Source of the DNA: Bacteroides sp.
GTDB taxonomy: Bacteria; Bacteroidota; Bacteroidia; Bacteroidales; Bacteroidaceae
Assembly (NCBI GenBank): GCA_021202275.1
Contig: JAJQDI010000017.1
Coordinates: 1-64,000 of the forward strand
Length of the DNA: 64,000 nucleotides
Reading direction: 5' to 3'
Shown: piece after piece, positions 19,901 through 28,535 of the stretch
How positions within the stretch are numbered: position 1 is the first letter of the stretch
How the letters are laid out: each line of letters opens with the position of its first letter
The notes under the pieces: generated by a model
Seen by the model: the letters and a program-made list of their open reading frames with translations, nothing else
Told to the model about the DNA's origin: nothing
Databases searched by the model: none
Program-made: the position numbers and the translations under genes

Positions 19901-20027
19901 GTGCTGTTTCGAGCAGGAAAGAGCTGATACGATCCAGGGTCTCCCCGGGAAGCTCCTGAGCGCTCAGTTGTTGCAGGGGGAGGCAACAACTGAGGATCCA
20001 GAGTAGTAGTAAACTTCTTTTTATCAT
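16977..20027 (-). CDS. Large secreted amidase_3-like protein with golvesin-like and Fn3 modules ('xanthan lyase'-type annotation)
   Basis: 1016 residues with a signal peptide (about 1-24, LSAQ). A split amidase_3-like catalytic region is suggested by HIALWQSHG (about 155-163), SLAFHTDAGT (about 485-494) and MLLELLSHQN (about 569-578), which could supply the His/His/Glu zinc ligands. Between them lies a golvesin/xanthan-lyase binding domain (about 290-377: GSYAVYVSYQ, GGGTWIYLRHF, ADGVKIGGG). An Fn3 domain (about 625-715) and a flavodoxin-like C-terminal domain follow. Database names such as xanthan lyase come from the binding module; N-acetylmuramoyl-L-alanine amidase activity fits the ligands and the neighbourhood better. 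It would strip stem peptides so that glycan-only enzymes can act. Only 13 bases separate it from the symporter gene. Confidence 0.72.
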   Translation of the reverse strand: MIKRSLLLLWILSCCLPLQQLSAQELPGETLDRISSFLLETARKEIAVHRVTITAHSFEGRTLTLEANRDCSYIPFRKENVKEIYDGIRKLLPAEYASYTLELVTNGKKIEDLIPLAFRNKRDKAAPTFRNQVDKPLVTPVGRLYTPTHGLQNRHIALWQSHGFYYEPKLTRWEWQRARIFQTVEDLYTQSYVLPFVVPMLENAGANVLLPRERDIQIHEVIIDNDGIRDGQSSYIEYPGDKPWNIGTLPGFAHLRPAYKDFENPFREGTYRQTETIKKGNESMAEWIPSIPETGSYAVYVSYQTLPNSTDDALYTIHHLGGVSQFKVNQQMGGGTWIYLRHFSFAAGKSHEGKVVLTNRSEKAGRILTADGVKIGGGYGNIARRISDEGATDNVKSSDNATRATLRQLPPVDYPYETSGYPRFTEGARYWLQWAGIPDSIYSESQGKNDYTDDYKSRGMWVNYLAGGSSANPTEKGLNIPIDLSLAFHTDAGTTPNDSIIGTLGIFHTEPYDGVYANGTSRYMARDLTDLIQSYIVDDIRTLYDPSWSRRGMWNQSYFEARVPRVPAMLLELLSHQNFADMRYGLDPHFRFTVSRSIYKGMLRFLSSQYNTEYVVQPLPVDHMNLCFLGGNEVELTWQPVDDPLEPTAKADKYIVYTRIGEGAFDKGTLVDKPSYRTSIPAGVVCGFKVTAVNKGGESFPSEILSAAKALNEKGTVLVINGFNRISAPADFDFQADSTAGFLDLVDHGVPYLNDISYIGRMKEFRRQIPWMDDDASGFGDSYANYETMVIAGNTFDYPSVHGSAILKAGYSFVSCSDEVLKDGTVSLKPYAVVDLILGKECQTKMGPGELLPLTYKTFDKEMQKAITDYCQSGGNIFVSGAYVGTDLWDNWLAESDPEDQAFATEVLKYKWRVNQAAVMGQVKSVASPFRTFTGNYAYYNELNPESYVVESPDAIEPAAEGAYTVFRYSENNLSAGVAYQGDYKTCVLGFPFESVKTPDGREQLMKAILLFFQDK

Positions 20028-20040
20028 TGTGTTAAGTGAA

Positions 20041-21486
20041 TTATTTTTTTACGATCAGTAAGCAAAGTCCGATGAATGTGAACAATGCGTTGAATATGAG
20101 AAGTTCGTAGCTGAACTCATATCCGTTGAACCAGGCTGCCGAGTTCTTCTGAAGAATGAAGCAGAGCAGAGGAGACACCAGAGCAACTACAGGCACATAC
20201 TTGTCACGTACCTGTCTTTTGGTAAATATGCCAAAGGCAAAGAGTCCGAGGATAGGTCCGTAGGTATAACTTGCCAGGATATATACCGCGTCGATCACAC
20301 TGGTATTGTTGAGCGCGTTGATCACTACGATCACCAGGCCCATGACTACTGCCATGCCTATATGTACCCGCTTGCGGATAGATACAACTTTCTCTTCGCT
20401 CTTGCCTTTCGATCCCAGTACATCTACGGTGAAAGAGGTGGTCAGTGCCGTGAGTGCCGAGCCTGCTGCCGAATACGCGGAAGAGATGAGTCCGATGATG
20501 AACAATACACCTACAATGGCCGGGAAATAATTTCCTGTGGCAATCATCGGGAACAGTTCGTCGCTTTTCTCCGGATTGGCTATACCATTCTGGGCCGTGA
20601 AGGTATAAAGCAATACACCCAGCATGAGGAACAACAGGATCACGAAAAACTGTGAGATACCGCTGGTGATCATATTCTTCTGCGAGTCCTTGAAATTCTT
20701 GCAACTCAGGTTTCGCTGCATCATGTCCTGGTCCAGTCCCGTCATCGCGATCATGGTGAATACACCCGCCAGGAATTGTTTGAAGAAATACCTCTTGTCG
20801 TTCACATCGTCGAAAAAGAACATACGGGACATATCGTTGTCAGAAATGGTAGAGATCATACCTGTAAAACTCAGATCCAGGTTCGACGCGATGTAATAAA
20901 TACACAATACAACAGACACTACTAAGCAGAAGGTCTTTAACGTATCTGTCCAGATCAGCGATTTTACTCCCCCCTGGAAGGTATAAAGCCATACCAGGGC
21001 AACCGTGATGATCACGTTAAGGATAAAAGGCAGGCCATACGGCTCGAAAACGAGAAGTTGCAGGGTCAGGCAGACTAAGAACAAACGTACCGCCGCACCC
21101 AGCATTTTGGAGATGAAGAAAAACCAGGCTCCGGTCTTGTATGTAGAGATACCGAAACGGTTTTCCAGATACTCATAAATAGACACTAAATTCATGCGGT
21201 AGAACAGAGGTATCAAAACATAGGCTATGATGAACTGCCCGACCACGAACCCAAGTACCATTTGCAGGTAGGAGAAACTCTTGGCTTCTACCATACCCGG
21301 TACGGAAACGAACGTAACTCCGGAAATACTGGAACCAATCATTGCGAATGCTACCACATACCAGGCCGATTTGCGGTTGCCGACAAAGAAACCTTCATTG
21401 TCGGCCTTTCTTCCCGCAATGTAGGATATGGTGAAAAGAATGATGAAATAAGCTGCAATCGTGATGATAATGGATAAAGGGCTCAT
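20041..21486 (-). CDS. Sodium:solute symporter (SSS family)
   Basis: 481 residues with about 13 hydrophobic segments. Typical SSS features: YIAGRKADNEGFFVGNR after the first segment, AMIGSSISGVTFVSVPGM (about 48-65) for the Na+ site region, and LDQDMMQRNLSCK (about 245-257). Family members import sugars, sialic acid, proline or other organic solutes with Na+. Placement between namZ2 and the amidase suggests uptake of a wall-derived product such as GlcNAc, MurNAc or a disaccharide, but specificity cannot be read from sequence. The 90-base gap to namZ2 holds no clear terminator. Confidence 0.88.
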   Translation of the reverse strand: MSPLSIIITIAAYFIILFTISYIAGRKADNEGFFVGNRKSAWYVVAFAMIGSSISGVTFVSVPGMVEAKSFSYLQMVLGFVVGQFIIAYVLIPLFYRMNLVSIYEYLENRFGISTYKTGAWFFFISKMLGAAVRLFLVCLTLQLLVFEPYGLPFILNVIITVALVWLYTFQGGVKSLIWTDTLKTFCLVVSVVLCIYYIASNLDLSFTGMISTISDNDMSRMFFFDDVNDKRYFFKQFLAGVFTMIAMTGLDQDMMQRNLSCKNFKDSQKNMITSGISQFFVILLFLMLGVLLYTFTAQNGIANPEKSDELFPMIATGNYFPAIVGVLFIIGLISSAYSAAGSALTALTTSFTVDVLGSKGKSEEKVVSIRKRVHIGMAVVMGLVIVVINALNNTSVIDAVYILASYTYGPILGLFAFGIFTKRQVRDKYVPVVALVSPLLCFILQKNSAAWFNGYEFSYELLIFNALFTFIGLCLLIVKK

Positions 21487-21576
21487 ATTCCGGTCGTATT
21501 ATAAGGGTGATTGTTTCTTGTTCCCACTGTGTAAATAATTGTTTTTGCTGAATAGCACGTAACTCATCTATGTTCT

Positions 21577-22746
21577 TTATTCTTCGTATAACAAATAGGG
21601 TCTGCGTTGCACTTTGAACTTTTCTACATCTTCCTGCCACATCGCTCTGATCTCTTCGGCACTGTTTCCGGCTTGGATCATTTTACGTACATAGTCCGTA
21701 CCGACCAACAGTTCGAAGAAAGGCCGGAAAAAATGATCGTCCAGATTGAGGTTGTTATATGCGTCGATCACGAAACTGAGATCTACCCCTCTTTTCCAGG
21801 CATCTTCGTCTGACATCTGGCTCAGATCTACTCCGTAGCACAAACGGTCGAGTTGCGGCGGGTTCTTGGCTCCCGGCACGCTGCGCGGAGTAAATGAGTA
21901 GTCATACCCTTTCATATTGGGATGTCCGTAGACCTGGAAAGGTACAGAGGTGCCTCTACCCAGACTAACGGGGGTTGCTTCGAAGAAGCAGATAGACGGG
22001 TAGAGGTAGATAGAGGTCATATTAGGTAGATTAGGTGACGGCGGAACAGGCAGACGGTACAATGTCTGGTGGGTGTAGTTGTCACACGGAATAACTGTCA
22101 GGTCACACACGCGTGATCCGGGTAGCCAGCGTTCTCCGTTGACCATCATACCCAGTTCGCCCAGGGTCATGCCGTGTACAATGGGGATAGGCAACCAGCC
22201 TACACCGGATTTGTACTTCATATCCAGGATAGGACCGTCTACATAATGTCCGTTGGGGTTGGGGCGGTCCAGGATCAGTACTTTGCGGTTGTATTCTGCG
22301 CAGGCATCCATCAGTCGTACCATAGAGGCATAATAGGTGTAATAACGAAGTCCTACATCCTGTATATCGACAACTAATATATCGAATTTACGCATAGATT
22401 CGTCACTGGGCTTTCCGGATTTGCCATCGTATAAGGACAAAATAGGTACTCCTGTTTGCGGATCTACTGAACTGGATACATGTTCTCCTGCGTCGGCATC
22501 TCCCCGAAAACCATGTTCCGGTGAAAAGATTGCCACCACATCCAGTTTATTTTCCAGTAGTATATCTACTAAGTGTTTGTCTCCCACCATTCCGGCATGG
22601 TTCGAAAATACAGCGATACGCTTGTTCTTCAAAATAGGGAAATACATGTCTGTTCGCTCGGCTCCCAGCACAACATTGTTGCTTTTCTGTCCGTAAGAAG
22701 CCAGGCAGACATACAACATACAAATTATTAAAAGGTTTTTCTTCAT
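21577..22746 (-). CDS. namZ2: Exo-beta-N-acetylmuramidase NamZ (DUF1343, GH171), copy 2
   Basis: 389 residues, signal peptide about 1-19 (ASYGQ). Family blocks: AVFSNHAGMVGDKHLVDILL, IFSPEHGFRGDADAGEHVSS (about 74-93), DIQDVGLRYYTYYASM (about 130-145) and LDRPNPNG. Clearly diverged from NamZ1 (412 residues) in this window, so it is an old paralogue. Tannerella forsythia also carries two NamZ enzymes, reported to differ in substrate preference. First gene of the minus-strand cluster; it is divergent from susC-A and its own TATATTTG box lies about 33 bases upstream. Confidence 0.92.
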   Translation of the reverse strand: MKKNLLIICMLYVCLASYGQKSNNVVLGAERTDMYFPILKNKRIAVFSNHAGMVGDKHLVDILLENKLDVVAIFSPEHGFRGDADAGEHVSSSVDPQTGVPILSLYDGKSGKPSDESMRKFDILVVDIQDVGLRYYTYYASMVRLMDACAEYNRKVLILDRPNPNGHYVDGPILDMKYKSGVGWLPIPIVHGMTLGELGMMVNGERWLPGSRVCDLTVIPCDNYTHQTLYRLPVPPSPNLPNMTSIYLYPSICFFEATPVSLGRGTSVPFQVYGHPNMKGYDYSFTPRSVPGAKNPPQLDRLCYGVDLSQMSDEDAWKRGVDLSFVIDAYNNLNLDDHFFRPFFELLVGTDYVRKMIQAGNSAEEIRAMWQEDVEKFKVQRRPYLLYEE

Positions 22747-22778
22747 GGTAGTATCTGTTAAGGGGGTACATTCAAGAA

Positions 22779-22806
22779 CAAATATAGGGTTTAATTTAAT
22801 ATCAAA
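22779..22806 (-). promoter_or_regulatory. Bacteroidetes-type promoter of namZ2 and the salvage cluster
   Basis: Minus-strand TATATTTG (22786-22779) matches the TAnnTTTG -7 box. A TTTG on the same strand ends at 22803, 16 bases away, and another lies at 22812-22809, 22 bases away. Either could be the -33 element. Predicted transcription start is near 22772, about 26 bases before the ATG. Confidence 0.6.
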
Positions 22807-22940
22807 AACAAAACTTTATATATATTTTAATTTATAACCAATAATTTGCAATTAACTGTATCATTACATTATTATATGAATTTTGTTCTTGTTAACTTTT
22901 TAAATTTTTATTCCTCCTCTTTTTTATCCTGTTTCTACTA

Positions 22941-22955
22941 ATTCCTATCAGAACT
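22941..22955. promoter_or_regulatory. Palindromic operator candidate, susC-A/namZ2 copy
   Basis: ATTCCTATCAGAACT, a degenerate left arm plus perfect right arm of AGTTCTnnnAGAACT, followed by TGGTAAC. It lies 171 bases before the susC-A start, in the divergent gap with namZ2. Perfect copies lie at 36907-36921 and 38162-38176 at similar distance from the other two susC genes. A downstream AACCTTTAAT block (22997-23006) is also shared. Confidence 0.6.
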
Positions 22956-23024
22956 TGGTAACGGAAAAAACGACAAACAAATTTCCTTTTATATGAACCT
23001 TTAATAAATGAAGAGAGAATGCCT

Positions 23025-23060
23025 ATGAAACATGAAATTCTACCTAATGGGCTGATTTAG
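23025..23060 (+). CDS. Candidate leader mini-ORF (MKHEILPNGLI)
   Basis: Eleven codons plus TAG, start in the conserved block GCCTATGAAACAT. Equivalent mini-ORFs of 8 and 7 codons, also starting Met-Lys-His, sit at the same place before the other two susC genes (start-to-start distance 101-112 bases). The bodies and lengths differ, so either the start region is translated for regulation or the block is conserved for another reason such as RNA structure. Confidence 0.3.
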   Translation: MKHEILPNGLI

Positions 23061-23103
23061 CCTGTTTTACTCTCCGTAAATTTTATGAAACAAAAAATCA
23101 CAA

Positions 23104-23147
23104 ACAATTAAATCATCAGTCTTGTATGAATGAAGATCGTAAAAGAA
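23104..23147 (+). promoter_or_regulatory. Conserved 44-base susC translation-start block (copy A)
   Basis: The bases from ACAATTAAATCATCAG through the start codon to the sixth codon are identical at all three susC genes (also 36749-36706 on the minus strand and 38322-38365). No Shine-Dalgarno is present. Conservation at the base level before the ATG, where the rest of the leader has diverged, points to a regulatory RNA target or a shared translation signal. Confidence 0.65.
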
Positions 23148-26100
23148 AAGGCATATTTGCTCAGATATGCCTGACCACTATGATCGTAGTGGGTATATTT
23201 ATTATGGGAACCAGCAGTCTGTTGGCTACTCCGCTGGAAGTGAACTCTTCTGCCGGAATATCCGGACAGCAGCAAACAGGTACCATCACCGGCGTGGTGA
23301 CAGATGCCTCGGGAGATCTTATTATTGGAGCCAGCATTATAGAAAAAGGAACTTCTAACGGAACTATTACTAATATTGACGGACAATTTGTCCTGAGTGC
23401 ACGTGAAGGTGCTACTCTCGTTGTATCTTATATCGGATATCGCACCCAGGAGGTTAAGGCTACCCGATTGATGAAGATCGTTCTCCAGGAAGACAGTAAA
23501 TTACTGGATGAGGTGGTAGTCGTAGGATATGGTGCCATGAAGAAATCCAATCTCACAGGAGCAGTAGCTTCGGTAGATGTGGAGAAAACGTTGAGTAGTC
23601 GTCCGATAGCCGATGTCGGACGCGGACTTCAGGGAACTGTACCTGGCTTGTCCATTCAGATACCTACCGGGGAGATCGGATCGGATCCCGTTATGAAGAT
23701 CCGTGGTCAGGTGGTCTCTCCAAATGGGGGTTCTACCCCTTTGATTCTGGTAGATAATGTAGAGATACCCAGTATTCAGTTGGTAAATCCGGATGATATC
23801 GAATCCATATCTGTACTGAAAGATGCGGCTTCTGCTTCTATTTATGGAGCAAAAGCGGCGTTTGGTGTGGTATTGATAACTACCAAAAAAGGAGCGAAAA
23901 CCGAGTCGGTGAACATAACTTATTCGGGCAATTTTTCCTGGCAAAACCGGGCAAAGAAACTGGAGATGGCTACCATCGATGGTCTGCAGTATGTATGGGA
24001 TGCGGCAGTGAGCCGGAATCCGGAAAATCCGAATACTGCCGCCACCGGAAATATGTGGAAGATGAATGCGGAAAGTATAGCCAGATCCAGAGAGTGGCTG
24101 GAAAAATATGGTGGAAAAGTAAAAGCAAGTGACCCGGTAGTATATAACCGCGACTGGTATGTGGACGAATTAGGTAATAAACTGGGTGTACGCATGTACA
24201 ATGCGATAGATGCAATGATAGAAGAATGGACACCTACTCAGACCCATAATTTGTCATTGAATGGGAGAAGCGGGAAAACCGCTTATAACATAGGATTGGG
24301 GCTGCTTGATCAGGCAGGGATGACTAAACCGGCAAAATACGATGATTTCAAACGATACAATGCTTCGATCAGTCTTTCAACGGAACTCAATAAATACATT
24401 ACTTTGCGGGGAGGGGCGATCTATTCGGACCGACAGAAAAGATATCCCAGTGTAGGAAGTACGAATGGTGGAGACCCCTGGCTGTATGCTTATCGCTGGG
24501 GTAGTCTGATGCCAGTGGGCGTAAAAGATCAGCATGGAAATGAGGTCAGGAACCCGGCATACGAACTTGCCGCGACGCACACCGCGACTCTTCGCAATAT
24601 CTATACGAATATCAATCTGGGGGCAACAGTGAATTTTACCAAAAACTGGAATCTGGAATTTGATTATACCTATTACACACAAGAGAATATTACGGAAACT
24701 TCTATCCCTACGTTCAGTGCCGGTGATTCCTGGTATAGTCCTGTTTTGTGGCAGGAAGATGGAAATCAGATCTATGTAGATGCAGAGGGCAACATCACCA
24801 CCACCGGAGGAGTACCTGCGTACAGATTCAATCAGATTGATTATGAATCCAATGGTTCGGGAGGAAGCTCTATTTCCCGCACATCCAGGCGAATAAACAA
24901 CAATGCTTTTAATGTCTATTCTACTTACAACCTGAAGATCGGAGATCCGCACGCGTTCAAGTTTATGGCGGGGATGAACCGGGTTACGTATGACTGGAAT
25001 GAGCATATGGCAAAACGTATGGATCTGATGGATTATGATAATCCGCAATTCAATTTCGCTACCGGTACCCAAACAGTAAGTGGCAATGCGAACTGGGAAG
25101 CGCAATTGGGATTTTTCGGACGTGTGAATTATGCTTTCAATGACAAATATCTGCTGGAAGCTAATCTGCGTTACGACGGGACCTCTAAATTTCCTTCTAA
25201 TCTTCAATGGCGCTGGTTTCCTTCTTTCTCAGGAGGATGGGTGATCTCATCTGAAGAGTTTATGAAACCCATTGGACGGGTGTTGAGCTTCGCCAAATTA
25301 AGAGCATCCTGGGGATCCATTGGTGACCAGACTGTTAGCAACGCTCTGTATGTACCGCGGCTGACCAACTCAGAAACCACCTGGCTGGGAGCAGATGGGA
25401 AACTGGTGGGCTTTCATACCCCTACTGCTGTTTCCGGAGGTATTACCTGGCAACGGATCGAGACATTAGACTTAGGATTTGACATGCGATTCTGGGACAA
25501 TCGGATCGGAGTGACGTTTGACTGGTATCAGCGCGATACAAAAAATATGATTATCGCGGGAGACGCGTTGCCTTATACCTATGGAACATCGGCCCCTCAG
25601 GGGAATTATGGTAATCTGCAAACAAAGGGTTGGGAGATCGCTGTAGACTTCAACTATAGATTTGACAATGGGCTTTCGATAAATGCGATGGCTACTTTGT
25701 CAGATGCCGTTACCCACACCACCAAAGGGGCAGACTGGAATACTCCCTGGGAAGATCGGTTGATCAGCAACGCATATGCAACGGGATCAAGATATGGAGA
25801 TATCTGGGGATATCGTACAGACAGGCTGTATCAGGAAAGTGACTTTGTACGGGATGCGAACGGAAATCTGAAGAAAACAACCATTATCATTGATGGTACA
25901 GCCAAGCAATCCTATCTGCTTGCCGGAGAAAACCCCGTTTATCAGACTTACCTGGAAGACGGAGGAGGTGTTGTTATTTTCCGTCCCGGAGATGTGAAGT
26001 TCGTAGACCTGAACGGGGATGGGTATATAACTCCTGGCAAAGGAACTTTCGGTGATCCCGGTGACAGAGAGGTGATCGGAAACAGTACGCCTCGTTATGA

Positions 26101-26629
26101 ATATAGCTTCCGCCTGGGAGCAGACTATAAGGGTGTAGATGTATCTGTTTTCTTCCAGGGCGTAGGTAAACGGCAGATATGGGGCAGCGGTCAGTTAGCA
26201 ATCCCAGGTTATAACGCGGCAGATGGGGCTATGCCACAGGCTATTGCAAGTAACTACTGGCGTGAAGACAGAACTGATGCTTTTTATCCCCGTGCATGGA
26301 ATAACGGTGGTGCAGATACGAATTATAGTTTACAGATACAGAGTCGTTACCTGCTGGATATGTCGTATATGCGTATCAAGAACATTACTTTGGGATATTC
26401 TTTCTCAAGAAGCCTTCTGGAAAAAGTATATCTGACCAAAGCGAGGTTGTATGTTTCTCTGGAGAATTTCTTTACGTTTGACAACCTGAGAGGACTACCT
26501 ATTGATCCGGAAACGATATCAGGATATTCTATGTTCAACACATCGTCAAATAACTATAACCTGGGTCGTACCGGAGTGGGCACACCTATGTTCAAATCGG
26601 CCTCTTTTGGTATTCAACTGGGTTTCTAA
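23126..26629 (+). CDS. SusC-like TonB-dependent outer-membrane transporter (pair A)
   Basis: 1167 residues. N-terminal MNEDRKRKG and a signal segment to about residue 36, then a carboxypeptidase-D-like regulatory domain (about 53-118, ITGVVTDASGDLIIGASI), the TonB-box region LLDEVVVVGYG (about 126-136), a plug (RGLQGTVPGLSIQIP, ISVLKDAASASIYGAKAAFG) and a barrel ending in SFGIQLGF. It lacks an STN domain, so signalling through an anti-sigma factor is unlikely. With SusD-A it should import oligosaccharides or muropeptide-like glycans. Divergent from namZ2 with the shared operator between them. Close paralogue of the interrupted susC-C. Confidence 0.95.
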   Translation: MNEDRKRKGIFAQICLTTMIVVGIFIMGTSSLLATPLEVNSSAGISGQQQTGTITGVVTDASGDLIIGASIIEKGTSNGTITNIDGQFVLSAREGATLVVSYIGYRTQEVKATRLMKIVLQEDSKLLDEVVVVGYGAMKKSNLTGAVASVDVEKTLSSRPIADVGRGLQGTVPGLSIQIPTGEIGSDPVMKIRGQVVSPNGGSTPLILVDNVEIPSIQLVNPDDIESISVLKDAASASIYGAKAAFGVVLITTKKGAKTESVNITYSGNFSWQNRAKKLEMATIDGLQYVWDAAVSRNPENPNTAATGNMWKMNAESIARSREWLEKYGGKVKASDPVVYNRDWYVDELGNKLGVRMYNAIDAMIEEWTPTQTHNLSLNGRSGKTAYNIGLGLLDQAGMTKPAKYDDFKRYNASISLSTELNKYITLRGGAIYSDRQKRYPSVGSTNGGDPWLYAYRWGSLMPVGVKDQHGNEVRNPAYELAATHTATLRNIYTNINLGATVNFTKNWNLEFDYTYYTQENITETSIPTFSAGDSWYSPVLWQEDGNQIYVDAEGNITTTGGVPAYRFNQIDYESNGSGGSSISRTSRRINNNAFNVYSTYNLKIGDPHAFKFMAGMNRVTYDWNEHMAKRMDLMDYDNPQFNFATGTQTVSGNANWEAQLGFFGRVNYAFNDKYLLEANLRYDGTSKFPSNLQWRWFPSFSGGWVISSEEFMKPIGRVLSFAKLRASWGSIGDQTVSNALYVPRLTNSETTWLGADGKLVGFHTPTAVSGGITWQRIETLDLGFDMRFWDNRIGVTFDWYQRDTKNMIIAGDALPYTYGTSAPQGNYGNLQTKGWEIAVDFNYRFDNGLSINAMATLSDAVTHTTKGADWNTPWEDRLISNAYATGSRYGDIWGYRTDRLYQESDFVRDANGNLKKTTIIIDGTAKQSYLLAGENPVYQTYLEDGGGVVIFRPGDVKFVDLNGDGYITPGKGTFGDPGDREVIGNSTPRYEYSFRLGADYKGVDVSVFFQGVGKRQIWGSGQLAIPGYNAADGAMPQAIASNYWREDRTDAFYPRAWNNGGADTNYSLQIQSRYLLDMSYMRIKNITLGYSFSRSLLEKVYLTKARLYVSLENFFTFDNLRGLPIDPETISGYSMFNTSSNNYNLGRTGVGTPMFKSASFGIQLGF

Positions 26630-26650
26630 ACAATAAAACGGATAATTATT

Positions 26651-28516
26651 ATGAAAGCAAAAATATGGATTGGTTCACTTCTTATCTTATTACTGACAGG
26701 ATGTGATGATATACTCGATCGTCCGCAACTGACAGATCAGAATGATGATATTTACTGGACGAATGAAGATAAACTGAGACTGTATGCCAATGGATTCTAT
26801 CCCACTCATTTTGTAGCTTATAACGTGGGTTGGTCTACAGATGCCTCTATCTATCTTACTTATTTATTTAATGATGACGTGGTGAATTACGGTACTCAGA
26901 CACAATTTGAACTTTCGGTACCTACCGCGAGAGGTACCGCGACTTCTACTGCGACCTATATTCCCTGGTTAGAAAAATATACAGGACCAAACTGGAATTT
27001 CTCCTGGATACGCAAATCAAATATCATGATCGATCGTATAGAGAATCGTATGAAGGATATTCTGACAGAAGAGGCCTATAATCACTGGATGGGGATCGGG
27101 CGCTTTTTCAGAGCCATGGACTATGCCGGATTGGTAACTGTATTCGGAGATGTTCCTTACTACGATCATGAGGTAAGCGATATAGATTATGATGATCTCT
27201 ACAAACCACGTACACCCCGTAATGAAGTCATGGACGCGGTATATGAGGATTGGGTATATGCTATGGAGAATGTGAGACTGGATGATGGCAGTCAGTATGT
27301 AAACAGATATGTGGTAGCCGGATACATCAGCCGACTTGCACTTTTCGAAGGGACCTGGCAGAAGTATCATTACAACGATACGGAAAGAGCCAAAAAGTTC
27401 CTGAATCTGGCTGTTACGGCAGCGGAACTGATCCGTACGAGCGGTAAATTCGATGTTGTTACTGATTTCCGGAGTCTGTTCGGATCCAATGACCTGAGTG
27501 GCAACAAGGATTGTATTTTCTATCGTCATTACGATTCTTCCTATTCGGTAACACATACAGTGGCTTCGGCTTGTAATTTAGTTGATGGACGGTCACTGAA
27601 TCCAAATCTGGCTTTGATAAAATCCTTCATTTGTAACGATGGTACGGATTGGCAGACTTCTCCGGATACAGGCAATAAGGATTTTAGTTTAGATAACCTG
27701 ATTAAAACCCGTGATCCGCGTTTTGAAGCCTCATTTTGGGACAAACCAACAGTAAAGTCTCTCAGTTCATTCTTGTATGTAACGAAATTTATCAGTCGGG
27801 AGGGTCTCTCCTATATGGAGGACGGTGGAACAGCACCCTCTTCGGAATATACCTCCAATTTAAATGAAAATGATTATCCACTCATACGTTATGCGGAAGT
27901 ATTGCTGAATCTGATTGAAGCTAAAGCCGAATTGGCCACATTGGGGCAGGATGCCGTCACGCAAAGTGATATTGATATGACTATCAATAAAATACGTGAC
28001 AGGCCTCTGGCACCTGAGGCTGAGGCCAAAGGAGTGAAGAAAACCGCTCATCTGTCATTAGCCAGTCTGCCGGATAGTCCGGACCGGGGAGATGTATCCC
28101 AGTTGATCTGGGAGATCCGCAGAGAGAGACGCATGGAACTGGCATTTGAACATTCCCGTCTATTGGATCTCAGATGTTGGAAGAAACTGGAATATATGGA
28201 TGATACTTTATATCCGGACATCCTGAAAGGGACATGGGTAGATCTGGCAAATGATTTTCCGGATCAGATAACAGCAGCAAAGATAAATCTGCTCGCTGTA
28301 ACAGATATGGATGGAAATCTGATTGTATATGATGGCACCAATGCTGATCAGATGATCGGTTTCTATAGTCATCTCACCATACAGGGACGTATGCCTTTCC
28401 TGGATGTTCCGGGAGTAAATCCGTATTTAGCTCCCGTCGGTATCAACCAGATGAATGAATATGCGACCAAAGGATATGTTCTGGAACAAACAGAAGGATG
28501 GCCTTCAGGATATTAA
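26651..28516 (+). CDS. SusD-like surface glycan-binding lipoprotein (pair A)
   Basis: 621 residues. Lipobox LLTGC (Cys at residue 18) followed by DDILDRPQL, the usual SusD start. Helical TPR-type core includes HWMGIGRFFRAMDYAGLVTVFGDVP, and the RagB/SusD C-terminal signature LIWEIRRERRMELAFEHSRLLDLRCW lies near 485-510. SusD caps the SusC barrel and captures substrate. It begins 21 bases after susC-A. Strong similarity to SusD-C (41860-43719) shows that the pair was duplicated as a unit. Confidence 0.95.
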   Translation: MKAKIWIGSLLILLLTGCDDILDRPQLTDQNDDIYWTNEDKLRLYANGFYPTHFVAYNVGWSTDASIYLTYLFNDDVVNYGTQTQFELSVPTARGTATSTATYIPWLEKYTGPNWNFSWIRKSNIMIDRIENRMKDILTEEAYNHWMGIGRFFRAMDYAGLVTVFGDVPYYDHEVSDIDYDDLYKPRTPRNEVMDAVYEDWVYAMENVRLDDGSQYVNRYVVAGYISRLALFEGTWQKYHYNDTERAKKFLNLAVTAAELIRTSGKFDVVTDFRSLFGSNDLSGNKDCIFYRHYDSSYSVTHTVASACNLVDGRSLNPNLALIKSFICNDGTDWQTSPDTGNKDFSLDNLIKTRDPRFEASFWDKPTVKSLSSFLYVTKFISREGLSYMEDGGTAPSSEYTSNLNENDYPLIRYAEVLLNLIEAKAELATLGQDAVTQSDIDMTINKIRDRPLAPEAEAKGVKKTAHLSLASLPDSPDRGDVSQLIWEIRRERRMELAFEHSRLLDLRCWKKLEYMDDTLYPDILKGTWVDLANDFPDQITAAKINLLAVTDMDGNLIVYDGTNADQMIGFYSHLTIQGRMPFLDVPGVNPYLAPVGINQMNEYATKGYVLEQTEGWPSGY

Positions 28517-28535
28517 TCATAAAAGAGATAGAATC

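Noticed and set aside
22981..23023. Calling AACCTTTAAT a -7 promoter box for susC
   Set aside because: It is conserved in all three leaders but does not fit TAnnTTTG, so I list it only as a conserved block.
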